A stretch of DNA of 64,000 nucleotides from Castor canadensis (lineage: Eukaryota > Chordata > Mammalia > Rodentia > Castoridae), in the NCBI RefSeq assembly GCF_047511655.1, contig NC_133397.1:48374001-48438000 (forward strand). Direction: 5' to 3'. A program made the translations under genes and the position numbers. This document shows, one piece after another, positions 23,905 through 53,712 of the stretch. Within the stretch, counting starts at the first letter, position 1. Each line of letters opens with the position of its first letter. The notes beneath the pieces were generated by a model. That model saw only the letters and a list, made by a program, of their open reading frames with translations. It made no database searches and had not been told where the DNA came from.

Positions 23905-23916
23905 TTTATTTTTATT
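23905..23916 (-). terminator. Candidate distal polyadenylation signals (tandem AATAAA)
   Basis: Two adjacent AATAAA hexamers on the minus strand, in the order expected for the end of EFEMP1 mRNA. Cleavage would fall roughly at 23875-23895. Confidence 0.5.
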
Positions 23917-24502
23917 TAAAAATTTGACACATTGAAGTGAAGCAGTTATATTTTAAACAAATAAGAAGACATAAAAACCTTTTCATAGACTTGGGATGGA
24001 GTGATTTGCTTTAGTTCGTCGTTACCCTGAAGGCCAGCAATAAAAGCCATCACCATTTTCTTCCTTTGTGAGCATCAAATTCAAATAAGGAGATTTTGTT
24101 TATAAATTCAAGAAGTTTTAGGACCCAAATCTTATTTAGAAGTTAAAAATTCTCCAGTAAAATACCTTTTCTTCATTTTGTGGTAATCTTGGGGAAACCC
24201 TGACTGCAGGGATGTTATTAACATTTACTGAATTTGCTTCTTCAGGTCAACTCCAGAATTTTCTGATCTGCTCCCCATAGATTTCTCAGTTGAATAATTT
24301 TTAGGGGTTAGTTGATTCATTTTGGGAATTTGGAAGAATATTTGCTTATTTTTAATACAAGATTTCTGATAAAATATAAAATACCCTAGATAAACCAGTA
24401 TACTGTACAATTGTGATTTAGTGCACAACTACCTTTAAACTGATTGTGAAAATAAAAACCAACACAAATATGGTAGATCCTAATTTTCTAAAGAAATATA
24501 TC

Positions 24503-24508
24503 TTTATT
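24503..24508 (-). terminator. Candidate proximal polyadenylation signal
   Basis: A single minus-strand AATAAA about 445 nt after the EFEMP1 stop. It may be used for a short-UTR isoform or not at all. Confidence 0.25.
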
Positions 24509-24949
24509 GACTTTTTAAATTTTCTCATAAAGCAGTTAAGAAACTCATTCTTGCCTTTGCATGCTATTCATTGTTATGATGGCTGCCTCCTTACAAGACT
24601 GTCAGTGGAGCTGATAAGTTTCCTTAAGCACCACAGAAGAGCATCATTGTGTGGCTCCATTTTTACAGGCAAGAATCCAAGTTTCAGCAGATAATGTATG
24701 CTTAGATCTCTTGAAGAAGATAAGTTTTTAGTGAAAATTAATGTCTAATTTACACACAGTAATAAAGATAAACTTTGAATCTTTACAGATTAGATGCCCA
24801 CTTTATACCATGGTGTATTGCTTGAATTATGGGTGAGTGTACAGACTATAGATGTAGATGTACTAGATATGTCTATAAATAAAATAGTGCTTTAAGGTAA
24901 CAATATTCTTTGGCTGATTTAAATGCCTGTGGTAGACTCTTATAAAAGG

Positions 24950-43455
<18,506 letters not shown>

Positions 43456-43514
43456 TCATAGTTTTAGTTGCTTGTGAAGACGCGAATATTCCCTTCATTT
43501 TGCCATTATACTTT

Positions 43515-43640
43515 TGTTTGTTTGTTTGTTTTGAGACAGAGTCTTATTATATAGCCCAAGCTGGCCTTAAGCTTGTGATCCTCCTGCCTCAGCCTCCCAA
43601 GTGCTAGAATTATAGACGGGTACCACCATTGGGCCAAGTA
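43515..43640 (-). mobile_element. B1-like SINE, inverted
   Basis: ttttgagacagagtcttattatatagcccaagctggcc ... cctcccaagtgctagaattatag; about 75 bp upstream (gene sense) of the EGF2 acceptor. Confidence 0.88.
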
Positions 43641-44382
43641 CCATTATAGTTTTAATAAAGTGAATTTTAACTTTATTCTTGAAAGCATTATGATATTGTT
43701 ATATTGGGAATGCTTAAAATTAGAAATTATTTCAAGTGTTCATACAATAATTTCAGACAACAGTATGTACCCCTCAGATTTAACAAATGCGAACTTTTGC
43801 TGTACTTGTTTCTGCTCCATCTGTTCTGTTAAGAAATGAAACACTTCAGATGTGGTTAAAGCCTCAGTCCATCCTTTTCTCTCTATCCACCACCTACTTT
43901 TATACTTTTATAGAAGTATACTGGGTTTATACTTTTATTATATAAGGATGTACTCATTAGAATTTATGGTATTGTTTTGAAATTTAAATAAGTTGTATGA
44001 TACATGCTTTTTGCCATCCAATGTATTACATTTGGATAATTTCTGTTGACAAATCGCTAACTACCCAATAAAAGCTTAGTACAACTAAGCTTTAATATCA
44101 TATATTTCCTGTTGCTGGTTTTTAATTTTTCTGCAGATGGTAGAGTAACATGTATGCATAAACCTTTCACTGCAAATTTCAAAATGTAAAGGATTCAATT
44201 TGAACATATTTCTCTAGGACAGATAAGCTGGTATAGTTTAAAATATGTATTTTCCCAAAGCATTTTACTTCTGGGAATAATTTACCAAACGTGGCTTAAG
44301 GAAAGGCAGGTCACAGTTCCAGAAAAGTGAAAAAAGCTCAATAATAACATAAAAAGCCAACTTAAAAAATTCATTTTGGATG
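43641..44382. other. Intron, nothing recognised
   Basis: AT-rich sequence. Confidence 0.4.
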
Positions 44383-44392
44383 AAAATGTGAT

Positions 44393-44480
44393 CTGGCTGG
44401 GGTGTCGCTCAACTGGCAGAGAGCTGGCCTAGCAAACATGGGGCCCCGAGTTCAAATCCCAGTACCTCCAAAAACGAATA
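44393..44480 (+). mobile_element. ID-like SINE with 10-bp target-site duplication
   Basis: ctggctggggtgtcgctcaactggcagag ... cgagttcaaatcccagtacc has tRNA-like box A and box B sequence. aaaatgtgat flanks it at 44383-44392 and 44481-44490. One of the better-kept tRNA-derived SINEs here. Confidence 0.92.
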
Positions 44481-44490
44481 AAAATGTGAT

Positions 44491-46495
44491 ATGAATTTGT
44501 ATATATACAGAGAGTTACAGTGAAGTGCATTTTTTCCTTATCTATATTACCTTGTATTCATTCAACTCTCCCATACCATGATGTTAAATAGAGCAAATAA
44601 AAGCATTTCACAATTTTGCCATTCTCCAGCAAGGGAAGACCAAGCTTCATTAAAAAGGTCATAAAATTTGTAATTCCTAGTTGACAAATTTTGTGTGAAA
44701 CCAAGAAGGACTGAAGGGGTCTCAGTTCATCACTCTGGAAGATCCAGAGTGGTGCTTTGAAAGAAATACTGAGCCAAGAAATCAGTTAAAAAAAAGAGCC
44801 ATTAGCAATTAGAATTTACTCCATTCCTGCCTTCCCTTTAAGCTCAGAGAATGGCCTTTTATGTTGTTTTGTATTTCATTTGTCCGTATTTTCAAGGAGA
44901 ACTGTTCCATTTATGCTACACAATGTAATAATGCAAGAAGCCTGAGGTTGTAAGAAGGTTGTCCTGAGATAACAACTTCACTTGGCTGAGTGTGGAAATG
45001 ATGAGAGACTCTTTCCAGTGGAAAGGGGAGAGGAGATAAAACACACTTGAACAATGCATGGAGAATGACCTAGCCAAGCACCTTCTAATGTAATTCTTTA
45101 ATCCTGGTTTTAAAGTTTTAGCTGTCTTTGTTATATTTTTGGTATTTTTTGAAATTTATTAGTACTATTACTACTATTTTCAAGTCAGTGATCACAAACT
45201 GTCCTTTTTAGGTACGATGCAATGACACAATGATCTTGCTGTGAAATGATCTGCTCCCTTTTGTGTCTTTTATTATTTTCTCATACACACTTGATGAAAA
45301 CCTTTCTACTGGGGTTTCTTCAGAGTTTTATGACTTGCTAATGCAGAAATGACAGCAGAATTCCTATTGTTTTATGTCAAGAACATTTGCCAGCATTTGC
45401 AGTGATAACAGCCCTGAGAGATACAGCTACGTTAGACTCAAATGTGGCAAGTTTCCTCCATCCTTGTTGGCGGGAGATCAAGGGCTTGGGCTGGCTGCTG
45501 CATTTCCAAGGGAGGCCTCACCAGTGACTGAGGCTTTTCTTCCTGAGACATTTCTTTGCAAAGTGCCTCCACCCCATTACATTTCTGATGTCCTGCAATT
45601 TCCTTCCTATTTTCTCATTCTTCATTCTGAAGTCTCTTTGATAAATAGGCTAACATTTCCAGTGGGATCAATCTATCATTAAATAGGTTTTAAACATGCA
45701 GACCTGAGCTACTCCTTAAGAAGCAGGTCTACTTAGCTTCTGATAAGAAATATTTTATATTTGGAGAGTTAAAGTAATTTAATAAATACCACTACCTCCA
45801 CTGCCAGTGTTATTTTCCATTCTTTACTCCAAACCAAAAAGCTGCACCAGGACTTGTCTCACCTGGAGTTGACTGGTGATTTTATTTTCTACTTACTTGT
45901 ACTTACGAAATAGTCAAGAAATAAACTTGGTGACCAGGAAGTGACTACTAATTACATTTCCACTTAGAGTTTTTCTGACTACAGTTTAGAATATTTCTTC
46001 CCTCTCCCTCACTTTTAGCAGTTTATCTAACACTTAAAGCTATTAATAGACTGTAATTCTTTGAACTATCTTCAATTATAATGTCCATTTCTTTAAATAA
46101 CATAGTTCTATTATTTTGAAAATTATACATTGAGATTCTGTTATTGCTTGTTTTCACATCTATACAAAGTCATATTAATGTCAGTATACATTGTTAAACT
46201 TTTATGTTCATCTTTTCTACTGGTATGCATTTCTATATGTCTCAAATATCCTAAAATTCAATCTGATACAAAAATTGCTAACTCGGAAAAGCACCTCTAT
46301 GATGTGTTAGCAAGATAAGTTTCCTACATTTATATAGGAGCTACCTGCATGAGCAAAAGCAAGGCTTTATTTAATAGACTCAGGTCAGCCATGATTGTCC
46401 TGACAATCTAGGAACAAGTACTCTGGGGAGAGGAATTTTTGTTTTGTTTTTAATTATCTATCATTTATCTTTGACAATTAAGCTCACTTGTCATT
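44491..46495. other. Intron, nothing recognised
   Basis: Two kilobases of unique AT-rich DNA. The 102-codon open frame at 45374-45682 shows no family motif and does not resemble an EFEMP1 exon. Confidence 0.4.
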
Positions 46496-46499
46496 CTTT

Positions 46500-46660
46500 T
46501 TATAAGCAATTAACATATGACCTGTGCTCTGGACCCAAGCTTCCTGAAGGTGAAATCTGTTTTCTTTTTTCCTTTGTTCCTAGTGTCTAGTATAGTGCAT
46601 AAAACATGGTGGTTTTTTAAAAAATAAGTATTTGCTCAATAAATGAATGAATGAGTATTA
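46500..46660 (+). repeat. L2/MIR 3' end fragment
   Basis: gacccaagcttcctgaaggtgaaatctg ... gtgtctagtatagtgcataaaacatgg ... tttgctcaataaatgaatgaatga. Confidence 0.65.
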
Positions 46661-46689
46661 CTATTTGCTGAGAATTGGTGAAAGTTTAA

Positions 46690-47130
46690 GTAAAGTAGAA
46701 TTAGTGTTTTATCTGAGAGAACTAAAATTTGTAAGGCAGAGTAATAGGCAAGATCTGAGAAACATAGCATCATCAGCAAGATGTCAGTCAGTGGGAATAA
46801 CGCAGAGCAACTGAGTGCAGAAGTGTAGAGCTAGTAAGGGATGAAGCAGCATCGAAGGTAAGCAGCCATGGAAGATTTGCCAGAGAAGGTGGACTCAGAT
46901 ATGCAGTTTAAAGGTGAGATGCATGAGTTGGAGAAAGAAGGTTGTTTCTAAGAAGGCAGGTTATGTTAAGTAAACGTTGAGAAGGCCTAGCTACTTTGCA
47001 GAAGATAAATGGAGGAGAGCTGGAGACAGCATTGCTGCAGGGGTTGTATGTGAGGGGAATGGTGGCAGTGCCTGGCAGATGTGCACATAAAATGCTGGCA
47101 CAAGTCATCAGCAAAAGTCAGGGCTTTAAA
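46690..47130 (-). repeat. L2-like fragment, antisense
   Basis: Purine-rich order with gagaaggtggactcagatatgcag and gcctggcagatgtgcac fits the reverse of an old LINE 3' part. Weak. Confidence 0.35.
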
Positions 47131-48265
47131 GGTGGGATTAGAGAGTTTGTATTGAATACCATAGTAAGCAGTTCTGAATTAAACAGTCACGGCCCAATGT
47201 TAACATTACCAAAGAACAAAATAATAGAATGTGCTTCCCAAAATATCACAACACATTTCATCATTCTAATATATTAAGAATAGCTATGGCAATATTTGGT
47301 GATATCCTCATTTTTCAAAAATGTGTCCACGGTCTTGCTCCTAGTGATTTATACTGTTGTAGGTCCCTCTCTTGCTGACTTTGGCAAATTTAGTTGATTT
47401 AAGTAATCCAGTCTAATCTTTGCTTAGCTCTTATTTCTAGTCTCTTTATCACACTGACCTCTGGTTGATGGAACCACAAATTTGGTTTTCTCTCAAAGCT
47501 AATGGAGGCAATGATGTCCACATCACTGTGGTGTCCATTCAGTCCCTGCCTAGGCCTTGGTTCTCTATGTTTTTGGCTCCTTCCTTTTAGTCTGACTCAT
47601 ATTTCCCAAACCCCTGACTCATGCTGCTTTCTCTCTCTTATGCAACATTTTAATCTCTGCAATGTTCTTTCCATAATTTGATAACTTACCACGACATGGA
47701 GTCACTTCAGTGTGTTTTATAGGCAACAATTATCTGCATCTTGAATGCTGTACAATTTAGACTTTTCTAATTTTTTGCTGCTTTAGGTTTAAGAAATAAT
47801 TCAGAACTACTTTTTGAGTAAGCCACTGTGGACTAGTAAAGGGGGATCACTGAAACAGGAGTAAAAGAGATAGCAGTTATTTTGATTCTGTCACTGCCTA
47901 TGTGATCTAGGGCCATGATACCACTGAAATTTTTAAAGGAAAAATATGACTCATTGGATGAAGAGATTATAGATTTGGAGTATTCATCTTACTTTTTTCA
48001 AAATAATCCTGGAAGGTAGGAACTATCTTTACAAAAGTTGGGGTTACTGTTTCACTATATTATCTATGCTATTGGTAATTATAACCTCAAGTAGTCAACA
48101 CATTTAATTATGTTGATTGAAATCTTATTAAGAAGAAGGTATATAATAGTTTTTATAACTTTATATGCAAATTTGTTAAAATTCTAAAATAAATTGGTAC
48201 AAGTAGATAAATGCCTAGCAATATGAAAAGATCTATTATTTGACTAGAAAGTCAGATTTACAGTC
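47131..48265. other. Intron, nothing certain
   Basis: 47340-47700 has a pyrimidine-rich look of an L2 remnant, but no segment is firm. Confidence 0.35.
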
Positions 48266-48269
48266 TCCA

Positions 48270-48430
48270 ATTTAATCCTAATAACAGCCCTGTGGAATAG
48301 GTGATCACATGGTCCACAATTTACAGATGAGGAATGAGGACATTATTGAAGTGTAGACTCTGAGGTAAATTGCCTAAGGCCACACAAAGCAGAGATTTAA
48401 ATCCAAAATTTCCAGTTTGCTTCTGCAAAT
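48270..48430 (+). repeat. MIR element
   Basis: atttaatcctaataacagccctgtggaataggtgatcac ... acagatgaggaatgagg ... ttgcctaaggccacacaaagcagag is clear MIR sequence. Confidence 0.85.
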
Positions 48431-50645
48431 TAGGTCTTCAGAAAGAGTTATTTCCAAAGAGTTCTGGATAGCAGAGGTTTTTGCCATAGTCATAAATATT
48501 TAATTTTGTTAGTATTAAAGAGAGGGTTGTTAATCTTATAGCACCTTGATTCTTCCCTTGAGTCTTTCTTTTACTTAGAATAACATTCATAGCTCTCCAA
48601 GTTTTCTGTTTCCTTCCCCATTGCTTAGCCAGTTATCAATAATTTTTGTCAAAGACTTTCTGGTTCCTTTGCTGCTTCTTTCATAGTACTGGAATCAGAT
48701 TTATCTGGGCCAAATGCCCAGTTCTAGTTAGCTTTTCACCCTTCTGAAATTATCAGCTAGAATTCACCCAAGCTAAGCAGTTCTAGTGGAGAAAATAAAT
48801 ACTGATACTAAGTAACAAGAGAACTGTCTTCATCCATGGCAGCAGTAGATTTATAGTTCTAGATTCTTATCAGTTCTGGAAAAGCACATTGTTAATAATT
48901 TAGTGTGCTTTAGATGATAAACAAAAATATCACCAAACTTAACAAATATCAGCCCCCTTGATAATTCATTTTCTTTGTTTTAGAGTGAGGAATCAATTGT
49001 TCTGGAAGTCCTTTACATTGCACTGTGTTCTGTTAGAATCTTGCAATATGCTGTTCCCATATGGAAAAATCATGCTACATGTACTGTAGCTGCTTTTGCA
49101 AAAATGATGATGAATTTTGCACAGAAAATGGACCCTCGCTTGTCTAGTTTCCTTTGTGGATAATAGTATTCATTTACAAGATGATTGGGTGAAGTTAGAC
49201 ATATTGTTCATGAATGTGGGAAGAAAACCAACTGGTGTGTGTGAATGATAAATCTGTGACTCATTGCATTATGCATAATCTGAATGGATCCATCACAGAA
49301 GAACAAGCAAGGAAACAAAGCTTTCATGCTCATTCTTCAACTCATTTCACACACTGTCAAAGTGAAGCCTATTGCTTTCAGAACTTTAAGGAAACATTTT
49401 TCTATGGATAAATGGTTCTTTAGGGTTAGGGGAATACTTTCTGTGAATATGTCATATCCAACTAAACTCTTAGCCATGAAAGATGTTTAGTAAAAAAGCC
49501 CTGAAATTTAGGATGCTATAACCAATCATCAATATATAACCTTGAGGAATAAGATTGTGCTTTGAACAAATCAGTACCATCAGTCTTTGTTCCAGGGTGG
49601 CTCAGTATTAGGAATTAAAGACCTTGTGTGTGAAGGTTGAAGTATATTCTATACAGCCTAGCAATCTGTTTCAACATGGACGACCTTCGGAGGGATTATG
49701 ATCTTACTTTACTATAGGAAGCTTTTGTACTGCCATTTCAGTCGTGTTTTCTTGGTGTCCCGCTACTTCACCTTCTCCCTCATCCTCCAGCCTCTTGGGC
49801 CCCAAATCAAACCCTGGAGGTTGATGAACTGAATGGAGAGCAAACTAGGTTCAACTGAACCATCGAACCCTACATGAGCACTGTGATTTGGTTCTTGGCC
49901 TGCCTCTGAAGCTTTACAGCCAGGTTAGCCAGTCTGCCCAGCCCAAAGCATATATAATTCCTGGCTTACTCCTTTAGGCAAATCATCACTTGAGGTCACA
50001 AAAGCCCCTGGCTATGGCTATGCCAATTATAACAAGCATAGCTTGGTGACGTCCTAATTATATGAGACCAATTACATTATACTTGTTATTCATTCAACAA
50101 TAAGCAGCTTTTGTGCCCACTAAATTGAGTCATACTACTAAATTTGGTGAGTGTAACTTGGCCATACTTCTCCAACTCATGAACTGCCTGAAGTTTTTAA
50201 AAATAAAGTATCTTTGTGCCTCTTGCCTTCAGACAGTTACCTTCTCGTGTATATTTCTTGCCCATTTCATCCCATCGTACTCATACTATCTCTGCACAAT
50301 GTTCCCACATATTTTTCTGAATTCCAAATGGAGCAGAGTGGTAGAATGAAGGTGGTGCCAATGAACTCACCAAATTTGTATTAAATTCTGTTTCTTTTCT
50401 CTTTTTGATGTAAAATCCAGCACAATGAGAAGCACTGGAAAGGATAACTACATGGGTAAACAAATCTAAATGAATACAGACTATGTAAAACAGTAATAGT
50501 AAGGCTTGAGGGGAATTTGTAAAATGTTTACAATAAAAACACATGAGAATAATAGCATACAGGTTGGCAGGAGGGTAAATGGAGTTTGCATATTTTAAGG
50601 TCCTTGCTCTACCTAGGAAGGGATAAAACTCCAATTTATTTTAGA
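48431..50645. other. Intron, nothing recognised
   Basis: 2.2 kb of unique sequence. A 49210-49490 stretch has two overlapping plus open frames (65 and 68 codons) that could be a decayed transposon piece, not named. Confidence 0.35.
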
Positions 50646-50649
50646 TTTT

Positions 50650-51660
50650 GGTAAGTCATGGATGCATGTTCAAGTAATCCCTAGGGCTAACACTGAAGGA
50701 GTAGAGAGAGAACATAAAACTAGAAAACTAATTGAGGGGAAAACAAAATCATACAAAATACTCCATCAATTTAGAGAGAAGGCAAGAAGGGGAGAAAATG
50801 AAACTCAAATATGTAGAACAAATAGAAGGCAAGTAGTAGAATGGTATTTTTGAGCCTATATGCACCAGTAGTGATATTAAGGCTAAATGGACAGTATGCT
50901 CTCACTAAAAAACCAGAAGTTATCAGATTGATTAAAAAGTGAAGCTCAAATATGCTGTTTTAAGTGACAATTTGAATATAAAGACACAGAGATTAAAAGA
51001 AAAATAATGAAAAACATATCATTCAAAAACTACCAGAAGTAAGTTACCTTCACAATTTTAACACCAGAAAAAATTGACTTTAAAGGGAAAAAGATCATTA
51101 GAGAACCATAAGGAATACTACATAATAACAACTTTTAGTTCACCAGGAGAATGTAGAAATTCTAAATAAATACATTTATCCAAATAGAATGAGCATAGAT
51201 GAAACAAAAGTGAATAAAAGTAAAAGGAAAAACAAAGCATAATTATGGGAAGATTTTAACACATCTCTGCCAGGAGCTGAAAGAATCAGCATACATTTGC
51301 AGAAATGAAGAGAAAATACAAATAGCATGATTAAAAAATTTGAACGAATTGATACATATGCATATATATACACACATTATATTATTATGTATAAAATATA
51401 CATATGTAGGAGACACTATGTAGATATATAAACTTTTTAAGTACCGAGGAAACATTAAAAGAAAATGTGTGCTGGCCTTAGGTCAGGTCTAAATAAATTT
51501 CAAAGAATTGAAAATATAAATTATACTCTGTACATACAATACAATTAAGATAAAAACAAAGAACAATGATAATAGTAACAAAACAGGGGGAAAAAACCCC
51601 TTGTTTGGAGAAGAAGGCATATACTTCAAAACAGCCCATACTTTAAAAATGACAAAATTG
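50650..51660 (+). mobile_element. Very old L1 fragment, endonuclease region
   Basis: Decayed sequence whose order (gactttaaagggaaaaagatcattag, then ggaagattttaacacatctctgccag, then ctaaataaatttcaaagaattgaaa) follows the endonuclease part of mammalian L1 ORF2. No long frame is left. The young L1 at 51674 inserted at its right side. Confidence 0.6.
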
Positions 51661-51673
51661 AAACTGGAGAATA

Positions 51674-53699
51674 ATTTTTTCTCATTTATTCATATGTGCA
51701 TACATTGTCTGGGCCATTTCTACCCCCCCACCCCTGCGCCTCCCCTCGCTTTCAGCCAGAATCTGTTCTGCCCTTATTTCTCATTTTGTTGAAGCGAGAG
51801 TATAAACAATAAGAAAGACAAAGCATTTTTGCTAGTTGAGATAAGGATAGCTATACAGGGAGATTCCTAGTATTGCTTCCACGTATAAATGTGTTACATT
51901 CTAAGTTGATTCATCTCTAACTGACCTTTTTTCTAGTTCCTGATCCCCTTCTCATATTGACCTCTGTCGCTTTAAAGTTTCTGTATTAGTTCCTCTGCAG
52001 TGAGGACATCAAATACTATAATGTTTTTTGGGTTTCCTATCTTACCCATACCTCCCGTGAGTGCTCTCACCTTATCATGTAACCCAAGTCCAATCACATT
52101 GCTGTATTTGCCCTAGATCTAAAGTCCACATATGAGGGAGAACATACAATTTTTGGTCTCTGAGCCTGGCTAACCTCCCTCAGAATGATGTTCTCCAGTT
52201 CCATCCATTTACTTGAGAATGATAAGATTTCATTCTTCTTCATGGCTGAGTAGAATTCCATTGTGTACAAATACCACATTTTCTTAATCCATTCATCAGT
52301 AGTGAGGCATCTTGGCTGTTTCCATAACTTGGCTATTGTGAATAGCACTGCAATAAACATGGGTGTGCAGATGCCTCTGGAGTAACCCGTGTCGCATACC
52401 TTTGGGTATATCCCCAGGAGTGGGATTGCTGGATCATATGGCAGGTCTATGTTTAGATTTTTAAGAAGCCTCCATATTTTTTTCCAGAGTGGTTGCACTA
52501 GTTTGCATTCCCACCAGCAGTGTAAGAGGGTTCCTTTTTCCCCACATCCTAGCCAATACCTGTTGTTAGTGGTGTTTTTAATGATGGCTATTCTAACAGG
52601 GGTGAGGTGGAATCTTAGTATGGTTTTGATTTGCATTTCCTTTATGGCTAGAGATGGTGAGCATTTTTGCATGTGTTTTTTGGCCATTTGAATTTCTTCT
52701 TTTGAGAAAGTTCTGTTTAGTTCAGTTGCCCATTTCTTTATTGGTTCATCAATTTTGGGAGAGTTTAGTTTTTTGAATTCCTTATATACTGTGGTTATCA
52801 GTCCTTTGTCTAATGTATAGCTGACAAATATTTTTTTCCCACTCTGTGGGTGGTCTCTTCAGTTTAGAGACTATTTCTTTTGTTGTGCAGGAGCTTTTCA
52901 ATTTTATGAAGTCCCATTTGTCTATACTTTCTCTTAGTTGCTGAGCTGCTAGGGTTCTATTGAGGAAGTCCTTGCCTGCACCTATTACCTCCAGAGTGTT
53001 TCCTGCTCTTTCCTGTATCAACTTTAGAGTTTGGAGTCTGATATTAAGGTTCTTGATCCATTTTGAGTTGATACTAGTACAGGGTAATAAACATGGATCT
53101 AGTTTCAGTTTCTTGCAGACAGATAACCACTTTTCCCAACAACATTTGTTGAAGAGGCTGTCTTTTTCTCAATTGTATGTTTTTGGCATCTTTGTCAAAA
53201 ATAAGGTGGGTACAGTTGTGTGGATTCATATCTGGGTCCTCTATCCTGTTCCACTGGTCTTCATGTCTGTTTTTGTGCCAGTACCATGCTGTTTTTATTG
53301 CTATTGCTTTGTAATGTAGTTTGAAGTTGGGTATTGTGATACCTCCAGTGTTCTTTTTGCTGAGTATTGCCTTGGCTATTTGCGGTCTCTTGTGTTTCCA
53401 AATGAATTTTAGGGTAGATTTTTCAATCTCTGTAATGAATGTCATTGGGATTTTGATGGGAACTACATTAAACATGTAGATTGCTTTTGGTAGTATAGCC
53501 AATTTTACTATGTTGATTCTAGCAATCCATGAGCACGGGAGATCTCTCCACCTTCTGTAGTCTTTCTTGATCTCTTTCTTCAGGGGTTTGTAGTTTTCCT
53601 TGTAGAGGTCGTTCACATCCTTTGTTAAGTTTACTCCTAGGTATTTGATTTTTTTTGAGGCTATTGTAAATGGAATTGTTTTCATATATTATTTCTCTA
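51674..53699 (-). mobile_element. 5'-truncated LINE-1 (2.0 kb) with 13-bp target-site duplication, same sense as EFEMP1
   Basis: Read on the minus strand it starts in ORF2 ([11 protein letters not shown]) and keeps three open pieces in different frames (53685-53074, 53021-52782, 52687-52094), so at least two frame changes have occurred. The C-terminal piece has [14 protein letters not shown], but Tyr replaces the first Cys of the C-x3-C-x7-H-x4-C motif. The 3' UTR ends with AATAAA at 51685-51690. aaactggagaata flanks it at 51661-51673 and 53700-53712. Not able to move by itself. Confidence 0.95.
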
Positions 53700-53712
53700 A
53701 AACTGGAGAATA

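Larger units (their letters stand above)
23885..24949 (-). other. EFEMP1: Probable EFEMP1 3' UTR (about 1.06 kb)
   Basis: On the minus strand, two back-to-back AATAAA hexamers (23911-23916 and 23905-23910) lie about 1.04 kb past the stop. No recognisable transposon interrupts the stretch between them and the stop. A third AATAAA at 24503-24508 could give a shorter UTR of about 460 nt. The length agrees with my recollection of a roughly 1-kb UTR in other mammals. The cleavage point itself is inferred. Confidence 0.55.

Noticed and set aside
44393-44480. Possible tRNA gene
   Set aside because: Has box A/B-like parts but no cloverleaf or CCA-end context; it has an A-rich tail and target duplication, so it is a SINE.
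45374-45682. 102-codon plus-strand open frame inside the large intron
   Set aside because: Wrong strand for EFEMP1, no domain, no splice context.
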